Source: Litorisediminicola beolgyonensis (lineage in GTDB: Bacteria > Pseudomonadota > Alphaproteobacteria > Rhodobacterales > Rhodobacteraceae). From it: a stretch of DNA of 64,000 nucleotides. A program made the position numbers and the translations under genes. Under the pieces are notes generated by a model. That model was not told the origin of the DNA, made no database searches, and saw nothing but the letters and a program-made list of their open reading frames with translations. Location: the NCBI RefSeq assembly GCF_042679605.1, contig NZ_JBHTMU010000006.1, positions 79,464 through 143,463 of the forward strand, in the 5' to 3' direction. Position 1 is the first letter of the stretch. Every line of letters starts with the position of its first letter. Below, one piece after another: positions 40,978 through 49,454 of this stretch.

Positions 40978-41756
40978 GCGGTATCCATCCGTCCGCCGTC
41001 ATCGAGGACGGCGCGAAGATCGGCGACAACGTCACCATCGGTCCCTTCTGCCATATCGGGCCCGAGGTCAGCCTTGCCGATGGTGTTGTTCTGAAGAGCC
41101 ATGTGGTCGTCACCGGCGAGACCGTCATCGGTGAAGACACCGTGATCTTCCCCTTCGCGGTGATCGGCGAGACCCCGCAGGACCTGAAGTTCAAGGGCGA
41201 GAAGACGCGGCTGGAGATCGGCAAGCGCAACCGCATCCGCGAGCATGTCACGATGAATGCCGGAACCGAGGGCGGCGGCGGGCTGACCCGCGTCGGCGAT
41301 GACGGGCTCTTCATGGCGGGCTGCCATGTCGCCCATGACGTGCAGGTCGGCGACCGCTGCATCCTCGTGAACAACTCGGCGCTGGCAGGGCATTGCGTGC
41401 TCGAGGACGACGTGATCGTCGGCGGGCTCTCGGGCGTGCATCAATGGGTCCGGATCGGGCGCGGCGCGATCATCGGCGCTGTCACCATGGTGACGAACGA
41501 CGTGATCCCCTACGGCCTCGTCCAGGCCCCGCGCGGCAAGCTCGACGGGTTGAACCTCGTGGGTCTGAAACGCCGCGGCGTGGCGCGAAAGGACATCACC
41601 GCGCTGCGCGCCGCCTTCCAGATGCTGGCGCAGGGCGAGGGGCCCTTCGCCGACCGCGCCCGCCGTCTGGGCGACGAGACCGAGAGCGACTATGTGCGCG
41701 AGATCGTGGCGTTCATCCTCGCCGATACCGACCGCCATTTCCTGACCCCGGGCTGA
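40974..41756 (+). CDS. lpxA: UDP-N-acetylglucosamine acyltransferase
   Basis: First step of lipid A synthesis: adds a hydroxyacyl chain to UDP-GlcNAc. The 260-residue protein starts at GTG 40974 overlapping fabZ. A left-handed beta-helix of hexapeptide repeats spans about 3-190 ([20 protein letters not shown] turns). The catalytic histidine is in [14 protein letters not shown], and [11 protein letters not shown] begins the C-terminal helical domain. Immediately followed by lpxI. The order fabZ-lpxA-lpxI-lpxB is typical of alphaproteobacteria that use LpxI in place of LpxH. Confidence 0.96.
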   Translation: MSGIHPSAVIEDGAKIGDNVTIGPFCHIGPEVSLADGVVLKSHVVVTGETVIGEDTVIFPFAVIGETPQDLKFKGEKTRLEIGKRNRIREHVTMNAGTEGGGGLTRVGDDGLFMAGCHVAHDVQVGDRCILVNNSALAGHCVLEDDVIVGGLSGVHQWVRIGRGAIIGAVTMVTNDVIPYGLVQAPRGKLDGLNLVGLKRRGVARKDITALRAAFQMLAQGEGPFADRARRLGDETESDYVREIVAFILADTDRHFLTPG

Positions 41757-41757
41757 G

Positions 41758-42627
41758 ATGCTGGCGCTGATCGCAGGTCGCGGGCGGCTGCCGCAGGCTG
41801 TGGCCGGAGCGCAGGTCGAGCGGCCCCTGGTGGCGGCGCTCGACGGCTTCCTGCCGGACGATCTGACGCCGGACATGACCTTTAGGCTCGAGACCCTGGG
41901 CAGCCTCTTCGAGACGCTGCGCGCGCGCGGCGTGACCCGGGTTTGCCTCTGCGGCGCGATTCGGCGTCCGCAGATCGACCCCTCCCGCATCGACGCCGCG
42001 ACCGCGCCGCTGGTGCCGCGCCTGACCGAGGCCCTGGGGCAGGGTGACGACGGCGCGCTCCGCCGCGTCATGGCGCTCTTCGAAGAGGCGGGCTTCGCGC
42101 TTCTGGCCGCGCACGAGGCCGCGCCGTCGCTTCTGCCCGACCCGGGCGTCCCGACCCGCACGCAGCCGCCCGCCATCGCCAAGACCGAAGCCCGCGTCGG
42201 CGACGGCGTGCTCGCCCAGCAGGGCGCGGCGGATCTCGGTCAGGCTTGCGTGATCCGCGGCACCGAGGTGCTCGCGCAAGAGGACGATGCCGGGACCGAC
42301 GCGATGTTGGCGCGGCTGGGCCAGGACGCAGGCGCGGGCGACCCGGTGACCTGGCTCATGGACACTGGGGCCGAGGTTCTGGACGACACCGCCGACTGGC
42401 TTTCGGGGCGCGAGACGCGCAGCGGGATGCTCTACAAGGGGCCGAAACCCGGGCAGGACCGCCGCGCCGATCTGCCCGCCATCGGTCCCGGCACGGCGAA
42501 GGCCGCGGCCGAGGCGGGGCTGGCCGGTCTCTGTATCGAGGCGGGCGGGGTGATGGTCCTCGACCGCGACGAAACGCTGCGGCGTCTCGATCGCGCCGGG
42601 CTCTATCTCTGGGTCCGGGCGCGATGA
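41758..42627 (+). CDS. lpxI: UDP-2,3-diacylglucosamine pyrophosphatase LpxI
   Basis: Hydrolyses UDP-2,3-diacylglucosamine to lipid X, replacing the unrelated LpxH of enterics. The 289-residue protein (DUF1009) opens with LALIAGRGRLPQAVA and ends with GLCIEAGGVMVLDRDETL, both family hallmarks. PAIAKTEARVGDGVL and KGPKPGQDRRADLPAIGP are the conserved active-site region, which includes the catalytic aspartate known from Caulobacter LpxI. It starts 1 base after lpxA and overlaps lpxB by 4 bases. Confidence 0.94.
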   Translation: MLALIAGRGRLPQAVAGAQVERPLVAALDGFLPDDLTPDMTFRLETLGSLFETLRARGVTRVCLCGAIRRPQIDPSRIDAATAPLVPRLTEALGQGDDGALRRVMALFEEAGFALLAAHEAAPSLLPDPGVPTRTQPPAIAKTEARVGDGVLAQQGAADLGQACVIRGTEVLAQEDDAGTDAMLARLGQDAGAGDPVTWLMDTGAEVLDDTADWLSGRETRSGMLYKGPKPGQDRRADLPAIGPGTAKAAAEAGLAGLCIEAGGVMVLDRDETLRRLDRAGLYLWVRAR

Positions 42628-43790
42628 AGCTCTTCCTGACCGCGGGCGAGGCCTCGGGCGACCGTCTGGGCGCGGCGCTGATGCGGGGACTGCGCGCGCT
42701 TCTGCCCGACGAGGAGATCGAGGTCCGCGGCATCGGCGGTCCGCGCATGATCGAGGAGGGGCTCCAGAGCCTCTTCCCGATGGACGAGATCGCGATCATG
42801 GGCATCACCGAGATCCTGCGCGAATACCGCAGCCTCAAACGCCGCATCCGCGAGACCGCCGAGGCCGCCATCGACTGGCAGCCCGACGTGGTGGTCACGG
42901 TCGATCTTCCCGAGTTTTCGCTCCGCGTGGCCGAGATCATCAAGGCGCGCTCGCAGCTCAGGACCGTGCATTACGTGGCTCCGACCGTCTGGGCCTGGCG
43001 TCCGGGCCGCGCCGCGAAGATGGCGCGCCATATCGACCAGGTGCTGGCGCTGTTTCCCTTCGAGCCGCCCTACATGGAGGCCGAGGGCATGCGCTGCGAT
43101 TTCGTCGGGCATCCGGTCGTGACCGACCCGCAGGCCTCGGCCGAGGACTGCGCGGCCTTCCGCGACAGCACCGGGATCGGGGACGCGCCCATCGCGCTCG
43201 TCCTGCCCGGGTCGCGCCGCTCCGAGGTAGCGCGGCTTGCCCCGGTCTTCGGCGCGGTGGCGCGGCGTCTCTCCGAGCGGCGTCCGGAGTTGCGCCTGGT
43301 GATCCCGGCGGCGCAGGGCGTGGCCGACAAGGTCGTCGAGGCCGTCGCCGACTGGCCCGGTGCTCCCGTGATCCTCGATCCCCGCGAGCGCGAAAGCGCG
43401 GTCTGGAGCGCCGAGAAGCGCGCGGCTTTCGGCGCCGCGGATGTCGCGCTCGCCGCCTCCGGCACGGTGTCGCTCGAGCTGGCCGCGGCGGCGACGCCGA
43501 TGTTGGTGGCCTATGACATGGGCTGGCTCTCGCGCCAGATCATCGGGCGGATGCTGCTGACCGATACCGTGACGCTGGTGAACCTCGTCTCCGAGACCCG
43601 CGCGGTGCCCGAGTTCATCGGCAAGGACTGCCGCCCCGAGCCGATCGCCCGCGCGCTCCTGTCGGTGCTCGACGCGCCGGGCGCGCAGGACGCGGCGATG
43701 GCGCTGACGATGGAGCGGCTCGGGCAGGGCGGCCCGCCCCCCGGAGAGCGTGCGGCGCGCGCGGTGCTCGAAGGCATCGGACGGCTCTGA
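42624..43790 (+). CDS. lpxB: Lipid-A-disaccharide synthase
   Basis: Glycosyltransferase family 19 enzyme joining lipid X and UDP-diacylglucosamine at the inner face of the membrane. The 388-residue protein opens with LFLTAGEASGDRLGAALM. Other family regions are TVHYVAPTVWAWRPGRA, FVGHPVVTDP, LVLPGSRRSEV and the C-terminal ASGTVSLELAAAATPML. It closes the envelope cluster and is followed by a hairpin shared with the convergent ialB-like gene. Confidence 0.96.
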   Translation: MKLFLTAGEASGDRLGAALMRGLRALLPDEEIEVRGIGGPRMIEEGLQSLFPMDEIAIMGITEILREYRSLKRRIRETAEAAIDWQPDVVVTVDLPEFSLRVAEIIKARSQLRTVHYVAPTVWAWRPGRAAKMARHIDQVLALFPFEPPYMEAEGMRCDFVGHPVVTDPQASAEDCAAFRDSTGIGDAPIALVLPGSRRSEVARLAPVFGAVARRLSERRPELRLVIPAAQGVADKVVEAVADWPGAPVILDPRERESAVWSAEKRAAFGAADVALAASGTVSLELAAAATPMLVAYDMGWLSRQIIGRMLLTDTVTLVNLVSETRAVPEFIGKDCRPEPIARALLSVLDAPGAQDAAMALTMERLGQGGPPPGERAARAVLEGIGRL

Positions 43791-43800
43791 GCGCCAACGA

Positions 43801-43828
43801 AAAACGCCGGGCACGATGGCCCGGCGTC
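43801..43828. terminator. Terminator between lpxB and the ialB-like gene
   Basis: Stem ACGCCGGGC / GCCCGGCGT around a 6-base loop. On the minus strand it runs into TTTTTCG, so it mainly ends the ialB-like transcript. It also closes the lpxB side. Confidence 0.82.
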
Positions 43829-43851
43829 TCATTGTGTTCGGATGGGCGGCC

Positions 43852-44568
43852 TTACTGCGGCAGCGGCTCGAGCTGGTCGAACCCGGCGGTGAAGCCCGAA
43901 AGCGACATCTCGACCGTCACCCGCTGATCGGGGGCGAGCGCGGGAACGATGCTCACCTTGGCGACATTGCCAGCTTTGAACGCGGCGATGTCCTGCGCGG
44001 TGAAGCCGATCCGGGCGAGGCAACCGATCTGGGTGCAGAAGGCGAAATCGTAGCGCTTGGTCGCGCCACCATCGACCTGGATCGCGAGCTTCTGGGTCAG
44101 CAGCGTCTCGAGCGGCACGATGATATTCGCGCCACCGGCAACCTCGCCGCCTTCGACCTTGAAGAGCCGGGCCTCGGCCACCGACGCGCCATCCGCGCCT
44201 TCGAGAAGCTGGTAGAGCTGGCAGGGTTCGGTCTGGCCTTCGGGCACCCGCAGGCACTCGACCCGCCAGTCGCCGGTCTCGGCCTTGATGTAGGAGGGAT
44301 CCTCCTGCGCGGCCGGGGCCGCTTCGCCGTCGGTCTGGCCGAGATCGAGCGCGTCGCTCACCGCCGAGCCGTTGGCCGGTGCCTCGGCTGCAGGGGCCTC
44401 GGACGCGGGGGCGTCTGCTGCCGGAGCCTCGGTCGCGGGGGCGTCGGTGGCGGGCGCTTCCGCGGCCGGTGCCTCGGCGGCGGGTGTGTCGGTCGCGGTT
44501 TCCTGGGACAGAGCGGGCCAGGCGCTGGCAAGCGCGATGGCCGAGGCGATCAGCAAAGTCTTCTTCAT
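43852..44568 (-). CDS. Invasion-associated locus B (IalB) family exported protein
   Basis: A 238-residue exported protein. Start 44568 (MKKTLLIASAIALASAW) follows AAGGAGC and begins a clean signal peptide. Then comes a seven-unit Pro-Ala-rich linker (about 29-65) and the IalB domain (about 88-238), with GDWRVECLRVPEGQTEPCQL, ALAIQ-like strands, and two cysteines in DFAFCTQIGCLARIGF. IalB was named in Bartonella for erythrocyte invasion, but relatives are widespread in free-living alphaproteobacteria and their function is unknown. The cysteines probably form disulfides. Confidence 0.88.
   Translation of the reverse strand: MKKTLLIASAIALASAWPALSQETATDTPAAEAPAAEAPATDAPATEAPAADAPASEAPAAEAPANGSAVSDALDLGQTDGEAAPAAQEDPSYIKAETGDWRVECLRVPEGQTEPCQLYQLLEGADGASVAEARLFKVEGGEVAGGANIIVPLETLLTQKLAIQVDGGATKRYDFAFCTQIGCLARIGFTAQDIAAFKAGNVAKVSIVPALAPDQRVTVEMSLSGFTAGFDQLEPLPQ
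44380..44484 (-). repeat. Seven 15-bp units encoding PA(A/T/S)(E/D)A
   Basis: Within the IalB-family gene, residues 29-63 are seven consecutive pentapeptides PAxEA or PAxDA. They form an extended, flexible acidic linker. Such 15-bp repeats can change number by slippage. Confidence 0.8.
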
Positions 44569-44705
44569 CGGGACTGCTCCTTCGGGATCTGGGTCCGGTC
44601 TTTGGCGGTGACGTAGCATGCCTCGCGGGCGGTGTCAGGGGGCAACGCCAAGCGCGCGGCGGACAGGGCGGGGGTTTCCGCCGAACGCCGTCACAATCGC
44701 CTCAA

Positions 44706-44770
44706 CAGAAAAAGGGCCCGCCAAGCGGACCCTTTTCCTTCTCCCTGTCGGACTGGCCGACTTGTCATTG
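44706..44770 (-). ncRNA. Candidate small RNA with promoter and terminator (element A)
   Basis: On the minus strand TTGACG (44805-44800), a 17-base spacer and TAGCGT (44782-44777) make a plausible promoter. The inferred transcript of about 65 bases contains a small hairpin (GTCGG / CCGAC) and ends in the stem AAAAGGG...CCCTTTTT at 44709-44737. No ORF of useful size is present. The segment 44734-44758 resembles the reverse complement of element B. Existence as an RNA is inferred from these signals only. Confidence 0.4.
44709..44737. terminator. Intrinsic-terminator hairpin of element A
   Basis: 12-bp stem with one mismatch around a CAA/TTG loop. It has a five-T tail on the minus strand and a shorter T-run on the plus strand. 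Confidence 0.7.
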
Positions 44771-44866
44771 GCAGTGACGCTACGACGCGGCTGCGGACCC
44801 GTCAACAGCGAAACTTCACCTTTTCTCACGGCTTTGCGAGCAGTCGTTGATAGCTGCGCGGCCACG

Positions 44867-44892
44867 AAAAAAACCGTGCCCGAAGGCACGGT
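44867..44892 (-). terminator. Strong intrinsic terminator of element B
   Basis: Perfect 8-bp stem with a TTCG tetraloop and a seven-T tail on the minus strand, with no annotated minus-strand gene upstream of it. Confidence 0.82.
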
Positions 44893-44960
44893 CAGTCTGA
44901 CAGGGAGGAAATGTCCGTCGACCCAAGAGGACACGAGGACCACGGACGAAAAAGACGCTA
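44867..44960 (-). ncRNA. Candidate small RNA ending in a strong terminator (element B)
   Basis: Minus-strand DNA carries a pyrimidine-rich motif (TTTCCTCCCTGTCAGACTGA) directly before a perfect terminator (ACCGTGCC-TTCG-GGCACGGT, then seven T). No coding gene on this strand could need it: the next gene, at 44982, reads the other way. The motif recalls alphaproteobacterial suhB/mmgR-type sRNAs, an identification made from memory and not verified. The 5' end is unknown; TAGCGT at 44960-44955 could be a -10. Confidence 0.45.
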
Positions 44961-44981
44961 GCCGCAAAAGGTTAAGCGAGT

Positions 44982-46580
44982 ATGTTTGGATCGGGACAAA
45001 TTCTGGGCGGGGCGCAACGGATGCAGAACGGGATTTTCGTCGGCGGTGGCGGCGAAGGCTATGGTGAGAAACAGTACCTCGATCTGGGCTACGCCAACCG
45101 GCACGGGCTGATCGCGGGGGCGACTGGAACGGGCAAGACCGTGACGCTGCAAATCCTCGCCGAGAGCTTCTCGGACCGTGGCGTGCCGGTGTTTCTCTCG
45201 GATGTGAAAGGCGATCTGTCGGGGCTCGCCGCCTCGGGAAGCGAGAGCCACAAGCTGCACGTTCCCTTCACCGAGCGCGCGGCGAAGATCGGCTTCGACG
45301 ACTATGCCTACCGCGCCTACCCGGTGACCTTTTGGGATCTCTTCGGCGAGCAGGGCCACCCGGTCCGTGCGACCGTGGCCGAGATGGGCCCGCTCCTGAT
45401 CTCGCGGCTGCTGGAGCTGACCGAGGCGCAGGAGGGCATCCTCAACATCGCCTTCCGGGTCTCCGACCAAGAGGGGCTGCCGCTTCTCGACCTGAAGGAT
45501 CTCCAGTCGCTCCTCGTCTGGGTCGGCGAGAACCGCGAGGAGCTGTCGCTGCGCTACGGCAATATCGCGGTGCAATCGGTGGGCGCGATCCAGCGGCGGC
45601 TGATGGTCCTGGAAAACCAGGGCGGAACGAAGCTGTTCGGCGAGCCCGCGCTCGACCTGGCCGATCTCATGCGCGTCACCGCCGAGGGGCGGGGGCAGGT
45701 GAACATCCTGGCCGCGGACACGCTGATGGCGTCGCCCCGGCTTTACGCGACCTTCCTTCTCTGGCTCCTGTCCGAGCTCTTCGAGGAGCTTCCCGAAGTG
45801 GGCGATCCGGACAAGCCGCGCCTCGTCTTCTTCTTCGACGAGGCGCATCTGCTCTTCGACGACGCGCCCAAGGCGCTGGTCGACAAGGTCGAGCAGGTCG
45901 CCCGCCTGATCCGGTCCAAGGGCGTGGGCGTCTATTTCATCACCCAGAACCCCGACGACGTGCCGGAGGATATCCTCGGCCAGCTCGGCAACCGGGTGCA
46001 GCACGCGCTGCGGGCCTTTACCGCGCGCGACCGCAAGGCGCTGCGCATGGCCGCCGAGACCTATCGCGAGAACCCGCGCTTCGACACCGAGAGCGCGATC
46101 CGCGAGGTCGGCGTGGGCGAGGCGGTGACCTCGTTTCTCGAGCGCAAGGGCGTTCCCGGCATGGTCGAACGAACGCTGATCCGTCCGCCCTCGTCGCAGC
46201 TCGGACCGATCACCGCGACCGAGCGGAGCTCGGTCATGTCCGGCTCGGATCTCGGGCTGAAATACGGGAAGACCGTGGATCGCGCCTCGGCCTACGAGAT
46301 CCTGGCCGAACGCGCCGAGGCTGCCGCGCGCGCGGCGGCGGAAGAGGAGCGCAAGGAGGCCGAGCTCGAGGCCGCGGAGCGCGAATACCGCGCCGGGCGC
46401 CGCTACACCGGCACCCGTGTCGGCCGCTCGACCTCGGAGCCCACGCGCCGCACCCGAAGCACCAGTTCCGACACCTCGATCGGCGGCGAGATCGCCAAGG
46501 TCGTGCTGAAGGAGCTCAAGGGGACGACCGGGCGACGCATCGTGCGCGGTATCCTCGGCGGTCTTTTCAAGGCGCGCTGA
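44982..46580 (+). CDS. HerA-like ATPase (DUF853 / helicase HerA C-terminal family)
   Basis: A 532-residue P-loop ATPase. Walker A is LIAGATGTGKTVTLQ near residue 45 and Walker B is LVFFFDEAHLLFDD near 285, the HerA/FtsK-like pattern. DVKGDLSGLA, ILNIAFRVSDQEGLPLLDLKDL and FITQNPDDVPEDILGQLGNR (sensor region) are typical of DUF853 proteins. A charged coiled-coil and basic tail (about 440-532) follow. The family is predicted to act as DNA translocase or helicase, but a cellular role is not settled. No NurA nuclease gene is adjacent, so it is not the archaeal-type HerA-NurA pair. Confidence 0.88.
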   Translation: MFGSGQILGGAQRMQNGIFVGGGGEGYGEKQYLDLGYANRHGLIAGATGTGKTVTLQILAESFSDRGVPVFLSDVKGDLSGLAASGSESHKLHVPFTERAAKIGFDDYAYRAYPVTFWDLFGEQGHPVRATVAEMGPLLISRLLELTEAQEGILNIAFRVSDQEGLPLLDLKDLQSLLVWVGENREELSLRYGNIAVQSVGAIQRRLMVLENQGGTKLFGEPALDLADLMRVTAEGRGQVNILAADTLMASPRLYATFLLWLLSELFEELPEVGDPDKPRLVFFFDEAHLLFDDAPKALVDKVEQVARLIRSKGVGVYFITQNPDDVPEDILGQLGNRVQHALRAFTARDRKALRMAAETYRENPRFDTESAIREVGVGEAVTSFLERKGVPGMVERTLIRPPSSQLGPITATERSSVMSGSDLGLKYGKTVDRASAYEILAERAEAAARAAAEEERKEAELEAAEREYRAGRRYTGTRVGRSTSEPTRRTRSTSSDTSIGGEIAKVVLKELKGTTGRRIVRGILGGLFKAR

Positions 46581-46581
46581 C

Positions 46582-47193
46582 ATGCTGACCCTCGACCACC
46601 TCGCGGTGCTGGGAGAGACCCTCGAAGAGGCCGTCGGCGTGATCGAGGCGACGCTCGGCCAGCCGATGCTGCCGGGCGGCAAGCACGCGCATTTCGGCAC
46701 GCATAACCAGGTGATGGGGCTGGCCGACGGGCTCTATCTCGAAGCCATCGCCACGGACCCCGCCGCGCCGCCGCCCGAGACAGCCCGCTGGTTCGGTCTC
46801 GATACGTTCCGGGGCGAGGCGCGGCTCGACAAGTGGATTTGCCGGGTGCCGGACATGGAAGCCGCGCTCGAGGCGCTGCCCATGGCGGGGCGTCCGGTCG
46901 AGTTGAGCCGGGGCACGCTCGAATGGATCATGGCGGTGCCCGAGGACGGGCAATTGCCCTATGACGGGCTCTTTCCGGCGCTGATCCAATGGCTCTCGCC
47001 GGTGCCGCCGGGCACCACGCTCAACGGCTCGGGTTGGCGTCTGACGGGACTCGAGATCCGCCACCCCGAGGCCCGGTCCCTGTCGCGACTTCTCTCTCCG
47101 CATTTGACCGATCCGCGGCTGCGCTATGTGTCCGACGAGACGCCGGCGCTTGAGGCCGTGTTTGAAGGTGCATCTGGAGAGAGGGTTTTGTAA
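46582..47193 (+). CDS. Glyoxalase-like (VOC) family protein
   Basis: A 203-residue protein of the vicinal-oxygen-chelate superfamily, resembling the Glyoxalase_3 domain. The start MLTLDHLAVLGETLEEAV has the first metal-ligand histidine position, and GGKHAHFGTHNQVMGLADGLYLEAIA carries others (split here by wording: HFGTHN and LYLEAIA). The reaction is unknown; these proteins can bind metal and small electrophiles. It begins 1 base after the ATPase gene and shares one base with the following acetyltransferase (TAATG). Confidence 0.8.
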   Translation: MLTLDHLAVLGETLEEAVGVIEATLGQPMLPGGKHAHFGTHNQVMGLADGLYLEAIATDPAAPPPETARWFGLDTFRGEARLDKWICRVPDMEAALEALPMAGRPVELSRGTLEWIMAVPEDGQLPYDGLFPALIQWLSPVPPGTTLNGSGWRLTGLEIRHPEARSLSRLLSPHLTDPRLRYVSDETPALEAVFEGASGERVL

Positions 47194-47684
47194 TGCAGAT
47201 ACGCGCGGCGCATCCGAACGACGCAGGCGGGATCTGCACGGTCTGGAACCCCTATATCGCCGAAAGTGCAGTGACCTTCACGACGGACGAGAAGACGGTG
47301 ATCGGCATTGCCGCCGATATCCGCGACCGCGACGGCGCGTTCTTCGTCCTCGAAGAGGACAGCCAGATCCTCGGATTTGCGACCTATTTTCAGTTCCGCC
47401 GCGGGCCGGGCTACATGTACACCTCCGAGCACACGATCCTTCTCGCGCCCGAAGCGCAGAAGCAGGGCGCAGGGCGGGCGCTCATGGAGACGCTCGAGGC
47501 CCATGCGCGCGAGGCCGGGATGCATTCTCTGATCGGCGGCATCAGCGCCGAGAACCCGGGCGGCGTGTCGTTCCACGCGGCCATCGGCTTTACCGAGATC
47601 GCCCGCCTTCCGGAGGTCGGTTTCAAGTTCGACCGCTGGATGGATCTGGTGCTCATGCAGAAAATCCTCGGCGGATCGTCCTGA
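47193..47684 (+). CDS. GNAT N-acetyltransferase (phosphinothricin acetyltransferase-like)
   Basis: A 163-residue acetyl-CoA-dependent acyltransferase. The start MQIRAAHPNDAGGICTVWNP and YIAESAVTFTTDEKTV match the PAT/bar subgroup. The CoA-binding loop is EAQKQGAGRALMETL, and GGISAENPGGVSFHAAIGF is the C-terminal motif. Such enzymes often acetylate methionine sulfoximine-type amino acids, but the natural substrate here is unknown. The one-base overlap with the VOC gene implies coupling. Confidence 0.86.
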   Translation: MQIRAAHPNDAGGICTVWNPYIAESAVTFTTDEKTVIGIAADIRDRDGAFFVLEEDSQILGFATYFQFRRGPGYMYTSEHTILLAPEAQKQGAGRALMETLEAHAREAGMHSLIGGISAENPGGVSFHAAIGFTEIARLPEVGFKFDRWMDLVLMQKILGGSS

Positions 47685-47717
47685 CATGGCGACCGGCTTG
47701 GCCTAAACTGCGACCTC

Positions 47718-48404
47718 ATGTCGATCTGGAGCCGCATTACCGACGCGCTTGCCGCGCTGCGTCAGGGCGAGAGCCTGGCGACGGTCTTCGACCGGCTGCG
47801 CAGCCCGCCCGAACGCTCGGTCGCCTTCACCATCGCGGTGATCGCGCTCTCCGCCAAGATGGCCAAGGCCGACGGCCTCGTCACGCGCGCCGAGGTGACG
47901 GCCTTCCGCGAGGTCTTCCATATCGCGCCCGAGGACGAGCAGGGCGCGGCGCGGGTCTTCAACCTCGCGCGGCAGGACGTCGCCGGGTTCGAGGATTACG
48001 CCCAGACCATCGCGCGGATGTTCGACGATGTCTCCGACACGCTCTGCGATCTGCTCGAGGGGCTCTTTCACATCGCGATGGCGGACGGCACCTATCACCC
48101 GGCGGAGGATGCGTTCCTGACCCGCGTGGCCGAGATCTTCGGCCTGTCGGACCGCCGCTTCCGTGCGCTCAGATCGCGCTACGTGCCCGAGGCCGAACCC
48201 GATCCCTATTCGGTGCTGGGGGTCGAGCCGGACATGCCGCTCGACGACATCCGGCGCACCTGGCGCGCGCTGGTGCGCGACAGCCATCCCGACCGGATGA
48301 TCGCAAGGGGTCTGCCAGAGGAAGCGGTCAAGATGTCGGAAAAACGCCTGGTCGCGATCAACCGCGCCTGGGAGGAGATCTCCTCGTCCCGGCCCGCGGC
48401 CTGA
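47718..48404 (+). CDS. TerB + J-domain (DjlA-like) co-chaperone
   Basis: A 228-residue protein with an N-terminal TerB-like helical domain (about 25-150; ALSAKMAKADGLVTRAE and HIAMADGTYHPAEDAFL) and a C-terminal J domain (about 165-225) containing DSHPDRM, the HPD tripeptide that stimulates DnaK. DPYSVLGVEPDMPLDDIRRTW is the J-domain start. DjlA itself has an N-terminal membrane anchor; this protein lacks an obvious one. It probably directs DnaK to a specific client. Confidence 0.9.
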   Translation: MSIWSRITDALAALRQGESLATVFDRLRSPPERSVAFTIAVIALSAKMAKADGLVTRAEVTAFREVFHIAPEDEQGAARVFNLARQDVAGFEDYAQTIARMFDDVSDTLCDLLEGLFHIAMADGTYHPAEDAFLTRVAEIFGLSDRRFRALRSRYVPEAEPDPYSVLGVEPDMPLDDIRRTWRALVRDSHPDRMIARGLPEEAVKMSEKRLVAINRAWEEISSSRPAA

Positions 48405-48410
48405 GGCGTC

Positions 48411-49412
48411 ATGCGCATCGCCACCTACAACGTCGCCTGGTTCGAGCATCTCTTCACCCGGCATGGCGATCTCGTGCCCGACGGTGCCTCGGCCTGGCAT
48501 GGCGGCGTCACCCGGGCCGAGCAGATCGACGCGCTGATCACGGTCTTCCGGGCGATCGACGCCGACGCGATCCTCATCATCGAAGCGCCGGACGAGGGCC
48601 GCCGCGCCGGGACCGTGCGCAAGCTCAAGGCCTTTGCCGAGGCCGCGGGCATTCGTGCCCGTCAGCCCTTCACCGGGTTCACCAACGGCACCCAGCAGGA
48701 GATCGCGTTTCTCTTCGATCCCGACGTGATGGAGGTGATGCACGACCCCGGCGAAAGCCTCGATGCGCCGCGCTTCGATGGCACCTTCCGGATCGATCTG
48801 GATATCGACGCGACCGAGGACGAGGTCGATTTCTCCAAGCCGCCGCTGGAGCTTGAGATCATCCCCAAGGACGGGCGCGCGGGCTTCCACCTGATCGGCG
48901 CGCATCTGAAGTCGAAGGCGCCGCACGGGGCCAAGGGCAAGCACGAGATCCTGCGCCGCGCTATCGCCAATCGCCGCAAGCAGCTCGCGCAGGCGATCTG
49001 GCTTCGCCGCCGGATCGCCACTCACCTAGCGGAGGGCCGCAGGCTGGTCGTGGCGGGCGATCTGAACGACGGCCCCGGGCTCGACGAGTACGAGAAGCTC
49101 TTCGGCCGCTCCTCGGCAGAGATCGTGATGGGCAGCGGCGACGAGGCGCTCTTCGACCCGCATGCCGACGAGGCGCTGTCGCAACGCGTCGGCGCGCAGC
49201 CCTCGACCGCGCGGTTCTACATCGCCCCGAGGCGGCGCTTCCTGCAGGCGCTTCTCGATTACATCATGGTCTCGCCCGTCTTGCGTCCGCACGCGCATGA
49301 CTGGCGCATCTGGCATCCGTTCGACGACCCCGACTGTTGGCGGCATCCCTTGGGCGAGGCGCTTCTGGCCGCGTCGGACCATTATCCGGTCAGTGTGGAA
49401 CTCGATCTCTGA
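48411..49412 (+). CDS. Endonuclease/exonuclease/phosphatase family hydrolase
   Basis: A 333-residue metal-dependent hydrolase of the EEP (DNase I-like) superfamily. It opens with RIATYNVAWFEHLF, carries the catalytic glutamate in ILIIEAPDEG, a DLNDGPG loop (DxND) near 225 and the C-terminal SDHYPVSVEL with the active-site Asp-His. IGAHLKSKAPHG is also conserved. The substrate may be nucleic acid or a phosphoester; there is no signal peptide. It starts 6 bases after the J-domain gene, suggesting cotranscription. Confidence 0.86.
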   Translation: MRIATYNVAWFEHLFTRHGDLVPDGASAWHGGVTRAEQIDALITVFRAIDADAILIIEAPDEGRRAGTVRKLKAFAEAAGIRARQPFTGFTNGTQQEIAFLFDPDVMEVMHDPGESLDAPRFDGTFRIDLDIDATEDEVDFSKPPLELEIIPKDGRAGFHLIGAHLKSKAPHGAKGKHEILRRAIANRRKQLAQAIWLRRRIATHLAEGRRLVVAGDLNDGPGLDEYEKLFGRSSAEIVMGSGDEALFDPHADEALSQRVGAQPSTARFYIAPRRRFLQALLDYIMVSPVLRPHAHDWRIWHPFDDPDCWRHPLGEALLAASDHYPVSVELDL

Positions 49413-49454
49413 GCGCGCCTTTGCGCGGGCGACCTCCGACCCTATATTCACAAC

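Noticed and set aside
44958..46700. A 580-codon minus-strand frame opposite the HerA-like ATPase that might explain the minus-strand terminator at 44867-44892
   Set aside because: It is a codon-bias shadow without motifs and is not needed: a short RNA explains the terminator better.
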